Assembly (NCBI GenBank): GCA_002344975.1
Contig: DDUV01000100.1
Coordinates: forward strand, 1 to 14,123
Length of the DNA stretch: 14,123 nt
Direction of reading: 5' to 3'
Origin: Saprospiraceae bacterium UBA2329
GTDB taxonomy: Bacteria; Bacteroidota; Bacteroidia; Chitinophagales; Saprospiraceae
The notes beneath the pieces were generated by a model. It was not told the origin of the DNA, did no database searches, and saw nothing but the letters and a program-made list of their open reading frames with translations. Position 1 is the first letter of the stretch, and the number at the start of each line of letters is the position of its first letter. Below, piece after piece: positions 1 through 7,805 of this stretch. The position numbers and the translations under genes were made by a program.

Positions 1-1145
1 TTGGCCAAATTGAGCAAAGTCAGGTTTTTCAACTTGCCAATGGAAAGAGGGATGTCGGTCAGTTGATTATTTTCCAATGATAACGTAGTGAGTTCTTTCA
101 GATTTGCAATCTCGGCAGGCAGTGAAGTCAATTTGTTGTTATATAAATTCAAGGTGGACAAACTGCTCATACCACCGATGTTGGCAGGAAGCGTACTTAG
201 CTGATTATCATTGGCGAACAACACATTTAGCGCTTTCATTTGGCCAATCTCGGCAGGCAATGCCGTGATTTGATTTCCTCCCAGATACAACTGCTTTAGA
301 TTTTTCAGCCGTCCGATTGATAGAGGAATAGATTTCAACTGGTTACTGCTCAGATGCAGTGAACTCAATTGGGGGGCATCTCCAAATTTCATCGGCAGAT
401 CGGTGAGTTTATTCCCGGTCATATCCAAATAAGTCAAATTCGGCAAAAAAAGGGCGAAGTCATCGGGCAATGCCCTGATCTGGTTGTGTCTGAAAAAAAG
501 CATTTGCAAGTTTTTCATTTTCCCTATGGCCGCAGGAATGGAGTCAATTTTATTGCCGTTGAGCAACAGTACTTTTAACTGAGGGTGTTCAAATACAGGT
601 AGCGGAATGTCTTTTAACTGCTTGAAGCTCAGGTCTAATGCAGTAATGCCCTCGTGTAAGCCATTCAATTCGTAAGCCACGGGGTACTTATTGCCCTCGG
701 TGTCTAATAAGAACGTGTCGTACCTGCTCCCGTTTTTAACTTTCACGGTAGCCAGCTTGCCGTTGATAAAAACCCCTGCGATTTTCCAGTACCCAAGATG
801 CTCCAATACAGCGCCGTTTTTGTCAACATAATGAAAAAGCCGCTCATGGCCTTTGCCGCCAAATTTCAAAGTGGGAACCTCTAATGTCACACCCGGAATT
901 TCCACAGACCGCATGCGTTGAAATACCTCCTGTATCAGAGAATCTGCCTCGGCCTCTTTTTCCGGGCAGACATCCAGCGCCAGAGCATAATATTCAAATG
1001 CCTTATCAAACTTATACGATTTTGCATAGCTATTACCATTAGCTATCAGTTCTTTATAATACCAAATATCGCAATTCCTACTCTGCCCATACCCCGTAGC
1101 GCCCGGCAGCAACAGCAAAAACAAGATCCAAATGCGCATCATCAT
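1..1145 (-). CDS. Secreted leucine-rich-repeat protein (3' part beyond the window)
   Basis: The minus-strand frame starts at a run of three ATG codons (1145-1137) and stays open to the window edge, so 381 codons are visible and the C-terminus is missing. Residues 1-22 (MMMRIWILFLLLLPGATGYG) form a Sec signal peptide with no lipobox cysteine, so export to the periplasm or cell surface is likely. Residues ~25-75 look like a helical TPR-type repeat (KSYKFDKAFEYYALALDVCP). From residue ~163 there are nine complete ~23-residue leucine-rich repeats of the pattern LxxLxLxxNxLxxLPxxIGxLxx, and a tenth begins at the edge. Such repeats bind protein partners; the ligand cannot be told from sequence. Because the end is missing, it could still carry a T9SS sorting domain or another C-terminal module. 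GC content is lower than in the neighbouring sugar gene. Exactly which of the three ATGs is used is open. Confidence 0.9.
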   Translation of the reverse strand, partial: MMMRIWILFLLLLPGATGYGQSRNCDIWYYKELIANGNSYAKSYKFDKAFEYYALALDVCPEKEAEADSLIQEVFQRMRSVEIPGVTLEVPTLKFGGKGHERLFHYVDKNGAVLEHLGYWKIAGVFINGKLATVKVKNGSRYDTFLLDTEGNKYPVAYELNGLHEGITALDLSFKQLKDIPLPVFEHPQLKVLLLNGNKIDSIPAAIGKMKNLQMLFFRHNQIRALPDDFALFLPNLTYLDMTGNKLTDLPMKFGDAPQLSSLHLSSNQLKSIPLSIGRLKNLKQLYLGGNQITALPAEIGQMKALNVLFANDNQLSTLPANIGGMSSLSTLNLYNNKLTSLPAEIANLKELTTLSLENNQLTDIPLSIGKLKNLTLLNLA

Positions 1146-1164
1146 TTTTGATTTTGAATGAGAA

Positions 1165-1195
1165 CAAAAGTAACACAGAAAAGTCGGCAGGCCAA
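1165..1195 (-). promoter_or_regulatory. Predicted promoter of the LRR gene
   Basis: On the minus strand TTG (1195-1193) is followed after 20 bp by TACTTTTG (1172-1165), an exact match to the Bacteroidota -33/-7 pattern TTG-N17..23-TAnnTTTG. The -7 element lies 19 bp before the first ATG, which gives a short leader. It suggests the LRR gene is transcribed separately from rmlB upstream. Confidence 0.65.
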
Positions 1196-1266
1196 GCTGC
1201 TGAGGCCACTCCGCGACGCTACCCGCCCATCACATCCCCGCCTCACAACTTGAACGCCCCTCTCCC

Positions 1267-2313
1267 TCAAGAAGCATACTGCCGCTCGTAATATTGAAGG
1301 TACTCGCCGGAGGTGACGTGGCGGAGCCATTCCGCGTTGTCCAAATACCACTGCGCGGTGCGGCGCAGGCCGTCTTCAGCATAAACCGTCGGCGCCCAGC
1401 CCAGATCGTTTTTCAGTTTGGAAGCATCAATGGCGTAGCGGCGGTCGTGGCCGGGGCGGTCGGTGACGAAGTGAATCAATTGGCGGGAAGTACCGGCGGC
1501 GCGGCCCAGCAACTCGTCCATGACGTCGCACAGGGCGTGCACCAGATCAATGTTTTTCCACTCGTTGTTGCCGCCTATGTTGTAGGTTTCCCCGATGCGC
1601 CCTTGGTGGTAGATGAGATCAATGGCTTCGGCGTGGTCTTCCACCCAGAGCCAGTCGCGGGTGTAGCGGCCGTCGCCATACACCGGCAGCGGTTTGTTGT
1701 GCTGTATGTTGTTGATCATCAAAGGAATGAGCTTCTCCGGGAACTGGCAGGGGCCGTAGTTGTTGGAGCAGTTCGACAGCACGACGGGCAGTCCGTAGGT
1801 ATGGTGGAAGGCGCGTACAAAATGATCGGAAGCGGCTTTGGAGGCCGAGTAGGGCGAGCGCGGATCGTAGGGCGTGGTTTCGGTGAAGAAGCCGGTTTCG
1901 CCCAGCGAGCCATACACTTCGTCGGTAGAGACGTGGTAAAAACGCTTGCCGTCCATGTTGTCTTTCCAGTGTTGGCGGGCGGCGTGCAGGAGGCGCACGG
2001 TGCCGAGCACATTGGTGTAAATGAAGGCCATGGGGTCGGCGATGGAGCGGTCCACATGCGATTCGGCAGCGAGGTGGATAACACCCTGGAAATCATACTG
2101 CTGAAAGAGCTGGTCCAAAAACGCCTCGTCTTCAATGCTGCCTTTGACGAAGGTGTAATTCGGCAGGTTTTCCACATCGCGGAGGTTTTCGAGGTTGCCC
2201 GCGTAGGTGAGCAAATCGAGGTTGACGATGTGGTACTGCGGGTAGCGGTGCAGCATTCTGCGCACCAAGTGAGAGCCGATGAATCCGGCGCCACCGGTGA
2301 TGAGGATGGTCAT
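1267..2313 (-). CDS. rmlB: dTDP-glucose 4,6-dehydratase
   Basis: This cytoplasmic, NAD-dependent extended short-chain dehydrogenase converts dTDP-glucose to dTDP-4-keto-6-deoxyglucose, the committed step towards dTDP-rhamnose and other 6-deoxysugars. The 348-residue length is normal for the family. The N-terminus has the Rossmann glycine motif TGGAGFIG (G7, G10, G13). The catalytic triplet TDE is at residues 130-132 (context STDEVYGSLGE), the YxxxK pair is Y155/K159 in YSASK, and the family signature NNYGPCQFPEKLIP follows at ~184-197. The ATG at 2313 directly precedes the conserved MTILITGGAGF start. No rmlA, rmlC or rmlD is visible, so the rest of the pathway must lie elsewhere. It is 215 bp downstream of another nucleotide-sugar gene on the same strand; co-transcription is possible but not shown. 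I see no exact TAnnTTTG element directly upstream, only near matches in the AT-rich stretch 2368-2420. Confidence 0.96.
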   Translation of the reverse strand: MTILITGGAGFIGSHLVRRMLHRYPQYHIVNLDLLTYAGNLENLRDVENLPNYTFVKGSIEDEAFLDQLFQQYDFQGVIHLAAESHVDRSIADPMAFIYTNVLGTVRLLHAARQHWKDNMDGKRFYHVSTDEVYGSLGETGFFTETTPYDPRSPYSASKAASDHFVRAFHHTYGLPVVLSNCSNNYGPCQFPEKLIPLMINNIQHNKPLPVYGDGRYTRDWLWVEDHAEAIDLIYHQGRIGETYNIGGNNEWKNIDLVHALCDVMDELLGRAAGTSRQLIHFVTDRPGHDRRYAIDASKLKNDLGWAPTVYAEDGLRRTAQWYLDNAEWLRHVTSGEYLQYYERQYAS

Positions 2314-2321
2314 GTTTTGAA

Positions 2322-2367
2322 GATTTCGGATTCAAAATTCCTGATTTCGGATTCCTGATTTCGGATT
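2322..2367. repeat. Three copies of an 11-mer upstream of rmlB
   Basis: GATTTCGGATT occurs at 2322-2332, 2343-2353 and 2357-2367. The last two copies belong to an exact 14-bp tandem repeat (CCTGATTTCGGATT at 2340-2353 and 2354-2367). On the coding (minus) strand it reads AATCCGAAATC, and the nearest copy ends 8 bp before the rmlB ATG. It may be a slipped-strand expansion or a dispersed intergenic filler; a protein-binding role is speculative. Confidence 0.8.
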
Positions 2368-2420
2368 GAGATAAATGAAAAACCGAAAAATAATAAATGT
2401 AAAATCTAAAATGTAAAAGT

Positions 2421-2504
2421 TATCCCGCGTGAGGGGGCGAAGGGAGGTGACGACCGGAGCACCCGACGGCCCAGCAGGATGGTGGTAGCGGGCAGGCACG
2501 CCCC
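2421..2504. repeat. GC-rich intergenic block, probable dispersed repeat
   Basis: An ~84-bp GC-rich block stands out sharply between AT-rich spacer DNA on both sides. On the minus strand it begins GGGGCGTGCC and ends CACGCGGGATA, so its ends carry a short GCGTG/CACGC inverted match. There is no convincing ORF. Blocks of the form GGGCGTnCC...CACGCGGG recur, to my recollection, between genes of many Bacteroidota; I could not search for this. It could be a dispersed repeat or a structured RNA segment. Confidence 0.45.
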
Positions 2505-2528
2505 AAAATCTTCCCTGATACTTAATGT

Positions 2529-3467
<939 letters not shown>

Positions 3468-3520
3468 AATTCTTCAGGTTTGAGCGGCGAAGTTAGGGGA
3501 TTTTGAGAGAAGCGGGGCCT

Positions 3521-3559
3521 AAAAAAATCGGCCTCGTTTCGAGAGCGAATCAAGGCCGA
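3521..3559 (-). terminator. Rho-independent terminator of pccB
   Basis: Reading the minus strand, TCGGCCT (3559-3553) pairs with AGGCCGA (3534-3528). An inner TTCG/CGAA stem and a small loop lie inside, and the hairpin is followed by seven T residues (3527-3521). It lies 58 bp beyond the stop of the carboxylase gene and before the UXS promoter, which separates the two transcription units. Confidence 0.85.
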
Positions 3560-3616
3560 CAAAGGAAATAGTCGAAATCGAATGGTAAGATACGCAAGTT
3601 TTAAAAACTGCCAAAT

Positions 3617-5158
3617 TCAGAGTGGAATATTTCCGTGTTTTTTTCTCGGCAGGTGTGCCACCTTGTTGCCCAGCATGGCAAAAGCCTTGATGAGCTTGCG
3701 GCGCGTATCTTTGGGCTGTATCACTTCGTCCACAAACCCGCGCGACGCAGCGCGGTACGGATTGGCAAATTTCTCTTTGTATTCCTGCTCTTTTTCGGAG
3801 AGCATGGCCTGCGGATCGGGTGCGGCGAGGATTTCCTTGCGGAAGATGATTTCGGAAGCGCCCTTGGCGCCCATCACGGCGATTTCGGCGGTGGGCCAGG
3901 CGAAGTTCATGTCGGCGCCGATGTGTTTGGAGTTCATCACATCATAAGCGCCGCCGTAGGCTTTGCGGGTGATGAGGGTGACGCGCGGCACGGTGGCTTC
4001 GCTGAAGGCGTACAAGAGTTTGGCGCCGTGAATGATGATGCCGTTCCATTCCTGGTCGGTGCCGGGCAGAAATCCGGGCACGTCCACCAGCACGAGCAGC
4101 GGTATGTTGAAGGAATCGCAAAAGCGCACAAAACGGGCGCCCTTGCGCGAGCTGTTCACGTCTAAAACGCCGGCCAGATTCATGGGTTGGTTGCCCACAA
4201 TGCCGATGACTTTGCCGGCCAAACGGGCAAACCCCACCACGATGTTTTCGGCGTAGTCTTTGTGTACCTCCAAAAACGAACCTTCATCGGCAATGCCGGC
4301 CACCACTTCGCGCATGTCGTAGGGCTGGTGCGAGTCTTCGGGGATGAGGTGCTGCAGTTGGGGCCGCTCCTCATCGCCGGGCGTATAGGGCAGGGCAGGC
4401 GGCGTGTCTTCGCAGTTCTGCGGCAGGTAGCTGAGCAGCCTTTTGATGAGGGCGATGCACTCCAGCCCGTTGCCGGCGGTGAAATGGGTGACGCCCGATT
4501 TGGCCGCGTGGGCCATGGCGCCGCCGAGGTCTTCGGAACTGACCTCCTCGTTGGTCACGGTTTTGACCACATTGGGGCCGGTGACGAACATGTAGGAGGT
4601 TTGCTCCACCATGAGGATGAAGTCGGTGATGGCGGGCGAATACACCGCGCCGCCCGCGCAGGGACCCATGATGGCGGAGATTTGGGGCACCACGCCGGAG
4701 GCCTGCACGTTGCGGTAGAAAATATCGGCATAGCCGCCGAGGGAGTTGACGCCCTCCTGAATGCGGGCGCCGCCGGAGTCGTTGAGGCCGATGACGGGCG
4801 CGCCGTTTTTCATGGCCATGTCCATGATTTTGCAGATTTTTTCGGCATGGGTTTCCGACAGGGAGCCGCCGAACACGGTGAAATCCTGCGAGAAGACATA
4901 GACCAATCGCCCGTGTATGGTGCCGTATCCGGTGATGACGCCGTCGCCGGGAATGATCTGGTTTTCCATGCCGAAATCGCTGGAGCGGTGCGTGACGAGC
5001 ATGCCGATTTCTTCAAAGGAGCCTGGATCGAGCAGGAAATGCAGGCGTTCGCGGGCGCTGAGTTTGCCTTTCTGGTGCTGCGCGTCTATCTTGTCTTGCC
5101 CGCCGCCGAGCATGGCTTCTGCCGTTTTTTGCTGAAGCAGTTGTATTTTTTTTTCCAT
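3617..5158 (-). CDS. pccB: Propionyl-CoA carboxylase beta chain (acyl-CoA carboxyltransferase)
   Basis: This is the carboxyltransferase subunit that moves CO2 from carboxybiotin to propionyl-CoA, giving methylmalonyl-CoA. The 513-residue length and the C-terminal KKHGNIPL ending are typical of PccB. Two crotonase-like halves are visible. The N-terminal half has the acyl-CoA/oxyanion motifs GGARIQEG (129-136) and GPCAGGAVYSP (165-175). The C-terminal half has the biotin-side motif RKAYGGAYDVMNSKHIGAD (398-416). The aspartate in GGAYD (D406) matches the position reported to favour propionyl-CoA over acetyl-CoA in actinobacterial enzymes (from memory). I chose ATG 5158: an upstream in-frame TTG (5194) also gives an open frame, but that TTG is part of the predicted -7 promoter element. 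No biotin carboxylase (alpha) chain or biotin carrier gene is adjacent, so the partners must be encoded elsewhere. A terminator follows. Confidence 0.95.
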   Translation of the reverse strand: MEKKIQLLQQKTAEAMLGGGQDKIDAQHQKGKLSARERLHFLLDPGSFEEIGMLVTHRSSDFGMENQIIPGDGVITGYGTIHGRLVYVFSQDFTVFGGSLSETHAEKICKIMDMAMKNGAPVIGLNDSGGARIQEGVNSLGGYADIFYRNVQASGVVPQISAIMGPCAGGAVYSPAITDFILMVEQTSYMFVTGPNVVKTVTNEEVSSEDLGGAMAHAAKSGVTHFTAGNGLECIALIKRLLSYLPQNCEDTPPALPYTPGDEERPQLQHLIPEDSHQPYDMREVVAGIADEGSFLEVHKDYAENIVVGFARLAGKVIGIVGNQPMNLAGVLDVNSSRKGARFVRFCDSFNIPLLVLVDVPGFLPGTDQEWNGIIIHGAKLLYAFSEATVPRVTLITRKAYGGAYDVMNSKHIGADMNFAWPTAEIAVMGAKGASEIIFRKEILAAPDPQAMLSEKEQEYKEKFANPYRAASRGFVDEVIQPKDTRRKLIKAFAMLGNKVAHLPRKKHGNIPL

Positions 5159-5191
5159 TGGTTGTGTGTTGGTCTTGCGTTTATAGTGGAG

Positions 5192-5199
5192 CAAAGATA
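5192..5199 (-). promoter_or_regulatory. Predicted -7 element of pccB
   Basis: TATCTTTG on the minus strand is an exact TAnnTTTG match, 33 bp before the ATG at 5158. A TTG at 5218-5216 lies 16 bp upstream, slightly short of usual spacing, and falls inside the 3' end of the helicase gene. The element supports the ATG at 5158 as the true start. Confidence 0.6.
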
Positions 5200-5206
5200 T
5201 GGTTTC

Positions 5207-6502
5207 TCACATCATCAACCTGTAAAACTCCGTCACCCGCTCGTCGGTGCGGATGTCCTGCGGGCGCAGGGCCTGGCGCAGCACGATGCCCTCCAAAGTG
5301 CGGCAGCGACTGAGGGCCACGTATGTCTGCCCGTGCTCGAAAGCGCCTTTGTCCATATCAATGATGACCTTGTCGAAGGTTTTGCCCTGCGCTTTGTGAA
5401 TGGTGACGGCCCAGGCCAATCGCAGCGGTATCTGACTGAAAGTGCCTATGACCTCGCTTTCAATTTTTTCCGGGTCTTTGGGGTCTATCCGGTAGCGCAG
5501 CACTTCCCAGTCCATGGCCTGCACCTCCACATAGCGGCGCTCCTCGTCCTTGTCTTCCAGCATGACGGTGACGGTTTCGCGGTCCAATTTGATGACCTTG
5601 CCGATGCTGCCGTTGACGAAGCGGCGGTCGGGGTCGTTTTTCAAAAACATGACCTGCGCGTTGAGCTTGAGGCGCAAGGCCGGTTCTGCCGGATATTGCG
5701 AGGGGTTGAACTCGCCGGTGACGGCAGCGATGTAGCGCTCTTCGGGCAGGGGTATTTTGGCCAATTCTGCCGAGTTAATGGCGTCGGCTTTGGCGTTTCG
5801 GCTGGAGAGGGTGATGTAGAAATCCTGCGCCTGAAAATCGGGTTCGCAGCGGGCGTTGAGTTCTTCAAGTACCTCATAATCAATCTCATTGAGCCGAACT
5901 GCGTCGAGCAATCTCAAAAAATGGCGCTGCTCCTGCCGATAGACTTTGCTCAGTTCGAGCATCTCCATCGGGAAGCCCCGGCGGAAAACTTTGGCAGAAA
6001 AAAAGTACGGCGTGGCGTATTGTTGTCTGAAAAAAGTGGCTTCGGCATCGGAAGACAGCACGGGCGGAAGCTGAAACAGATCGCCGAAAAACACTACCTG
6101 CAATCCGCCGAAAGGCCGCGGGTCTTCCCGGTTGATGCGCATAAACAGGTCAATGTGGTCTATCAGATCGGCGCGCACCATAGAAATTTCGTCTATGACC
6201 AGCACTTCGAGTTGGGTGTAGAGCCGTCGGTCGCGCCGCTTTTTGACCTCGCTTTCGGGGAACATCCTCGGCGGGAAACCAAAAAAAGAGTGGATGGTCT
6301 GGCCCCGCACATTGAGCGCAGCTACGCCGGTGGGCGCCAGTACGACGGTTTTTCTGCGGGTGGTGCGCCGAAACAATTGCAGGAGCGTGGACTTGCCGGT
6401 GCCCGCCCGCCCGGTGATGAACAGGTGCAGCCCCTTGTTTTCAATGGCATCCAGCGCGTATTGAAAATCGGCGTTGAGTTCGAGCGGTTGTTTGTCCAGC
6501 AT
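5207..6502 (-). CDS. PIF1-like DNA helicase (superfamily 1B)
   Basis: This is an ATP-dependent 5'-3' DNA helicase related to PIF1/RecD2, expected to act on replication intermediates or structured DNA. Motifs in order: Walker A GRAGTGKST (31-39), motif Ia APTGVAALN (56-64), Walker B VLVIDEISMV (100-109), motif III GDLFQLPP (140-147), motif V TIHKAQGKTFDKV (367-379) and motif VI YVALSR (394-399). All core catalytic motifs are therefore present. At 431 residues it is only the helicase core; many Bacteroidota homologues carry a long C-terminal extension (HRDC or helix-turn-helix type) that is absent here, where the frame stops soon after motif VI. It starts at ATG 6502, back-to-back with the lipoprotein gene, and its last codons overlap the promoter region of pccB. 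I see no exact -7 element in the 66-bp divergent gap for this direction. Its cellular substrate is not evident. Confidence 0.93.
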   Translation of the reverse strand: MLDKQPLELNADFQYALDAIENKGLHLFITGRAGTGKSTLLQLFRRTTRRKTVVLAPTGVAALNVRGQTIHSFFGFPPRMFPESEVKKRRDRRLYTQLEVLVIDEISMVRADLIDHIDLFMRINREDPRPFGGLQVVFFGDLFQLPPVLSSDAEATFFRQQYATPYFFSAKVFRRGFPMEMLELSKVYRQEQRHFLRLLDAVRLNEIDYEVLEELNARCEPDFQAQDFYITLSSRNAKADAINSAELAKIPLPEERYIAAVTGEFNPSQYPAEPALRLKLNAQVMFLKNDPDRRFVNGSIGKVIKLDRETVTVMLEDKDEERRYVEVQAMDWEVLRYRIDPKDPEKIESEVIGTFSQIPLRLAWAVTIHKAQGKTFDKVIIDMDKGAFEHGQTYVALSRCRTLEGIVLRQALRPQDIRTDERVTEFYRLMM

Positions 6503-6540
6503 TTAACTTCTTCTTAAAACCATTGCATCTGCAAAGCTGC

Positions 6541-6548
6541 TATTTTTG
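6541..6548 (+). promoter_or_regulatory. Predicted -7 element of the lipoprotein gene
   Basis: TATTTTTG is an exact TAnnTTTG match on the plus strand, 20 bp before the ATG at 6569. The nearest upstream TTG (6523-6525) is 15 bp away, closer than the usual spacing, so the -33 element is uncertain. Confidence 0.5.
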
Positions 6549-6568
6549 GCAAATAAAACCAAACAGTC

Positions 6569-7717
6569 ATGAAACGCGCTCACACCCTGTTGATCTTTGC
6601 CGCACTGGCAGCCCTGTTGCACAGTTGCGCGCCGCCCGTCAAATTGCTCATAGACGGCCAATACGAAAAAGCTTATCGCAACACCATCAGCCAATTGCGC
6701 AACGGGCTTCCGGCCAATGAATCGCGGCGATTGGTGCTGGAAGCCTCGTATTTGCAACTGTTTGAGGCCGAGACCGCCAAAGAACAGGCCCTGCTGAACC
6801 ACGACGACGAAGACCGCTGGATAGACCTGGCCGAGCACTATCGCCAGATGAAAAAACGGCGGGCAGAGGCGCAGCGCTGGCTACCGACCGACATAGGCTA
6901 CTCGATGGAGCGGCTCGATTTGTTACATGCCGATGCGGCCCGTCGTGCACACGATTTCTGCGTGGCCGAAGCGGAAAACAGGGCTGATGAAGCTCGTTCG
7001 GGAGACAAAAGCGCTGCCCGGCAGGCGTTCAATCTGCTGCAAATTGGAGGCGGATACGCAGCTTTATCGTCTGAATTACAAGGCTTTCGGCAAGAGATGC
7101 AGCGCGCCGGCACTTATACGCTTTGGGTAAACTATGGCGCCGATGATGCTACCCAACGTTGGACACAGCGCCTACACCGGGGTTTTTATGCACCCAAGAC
7201 TTACAACTGGCTCGAAATCCTGCACGAACAACCACAAGACCGCCCGGCAGACTTTCGCTTAGATGCCGTGTTGGAACGCGCTTACGCTTCGCCGGAATCG
7301 CAATCGGTGTCGAGCCGCACTGTTTGTAAAGAAATTCAAGACGGCGAAGACATTGTCCGGGAAACCGTAAAAGTAAACGACTCGACTACGGTGCAGGTGG
7401 AAAAACGCATCCCGCGCATGATTACCGTCACCGCTACCATCTATCAAACCACTCAAACCAAAGAGGCCGATGTGTTGATGCGCTACCGGCTGTACCGTCA
7501 GGCAGACAACGCGCTGCTCGACGAGTGGGTGCTGAACAGCAGCGATTCGTTTTGCAATACTTATGAATCGTTCTCCGGCGACAGTCGCGCATTAGACGCC
7601 TGTTGCTCGGGCATGTCTCATATTACGCCTTCCGACCATGACATGATTCAAAATGCGGTGGCGGGTTTGCGGCGGCAGTTGGACCGGTATCTGACGCGGG
7701 AGTTTCGGTGGCCCTGA
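6569..7717 (+). CDS. Uncharacterised lipoprotein
   Basis: A 382-residue protein begins with a lipoprotein signal peptide: a basic start (MKRAH), a hydrophobic stretch, and the lipobox LHSC with the lipidated cysteine at C20. It is followed by APPVK, without the acidic run that marks surface export in Bacteroidota, so it is probably anchored facing the periplasm. Residues ~25-170 are predicted mostly helical (KLLIDGQYEKAYRNTISQL, AEHYRQMKKRRAEAQRW), resembling a TPR-like or coiled segment. The C-terminal half is more beta-like and has several cysteines (C-x-n-CC near residues 333-347) that could form disulfides. I do not recognise a catalytic motif or a named family. It is one of only two plus-strand genes and stands alone, divergent from the helicase and convergent with the serine hydrolase. 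A structural or envelope-stress role is only a guess. Confidence 0.85.
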   Translation: MKRAHTLLIFAALAALLHSCAPPVKLLIDGQYEKAYRNTISQLRNGLPANESRRLVLEASYLQLFEAETAKEQALLNHDDEDRWIDLAEHYRQMKKRRAEAQRWLPTDIGYSMERLDLLHADAARRAHDFCVAEAENRADEARSGDKSAARQAFNLLQIGGGYAALSSELQGFRQEMQRAGTYTLWVNYGADDATQRWTQRLHRGFYAPKTYNWLEILHEQPQDRPADFRLDAVLERAYASPESQSVSSRTVCKEIQDGEDIVRETVKVNDSTTVQVEKRIPRMITVTATIYQTTQTKEADVLMRYRLYRQADNALLDEWVLNSSDSFCNTYESFSGDSRALDACCSGMSHITPSDHDMIQNAVAGLRRQLDRYLTREFRWP

Positions 7718-7805
7718 TGGTAGGCTACGCTTAGTGCGCCACCGGATGAGGTTTGGTTTCCACCATTGTCAGTCCGTTTTGGATTGCTTCGCCTTCGGCA
7801 AATGT

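Noticed and set aside
2340..2367. Tandem 14-bp repeat considered as a CRISPR remnant.
   Set aside because: The units are too short, directly abutting without spacers, and no cas gene is present.
4187..6517. A 776-codon open frame on the plus strand, antisense to the helicase and pccB genes.
   Set aside because: It mirrors two strongly recognisable minus-strand genes across their boundary, its translation has no family character, and its openness is explained by the codon bias of the real genes.
7706..7744. Inverted repeat CGGTGGC/GCCACCG at the end of the lipoprotein gene, considered as a terminator.
   Set aside because: The 25-base loop is long, the left arm lies inside the coding sequence, and no T-run follows on either strand.
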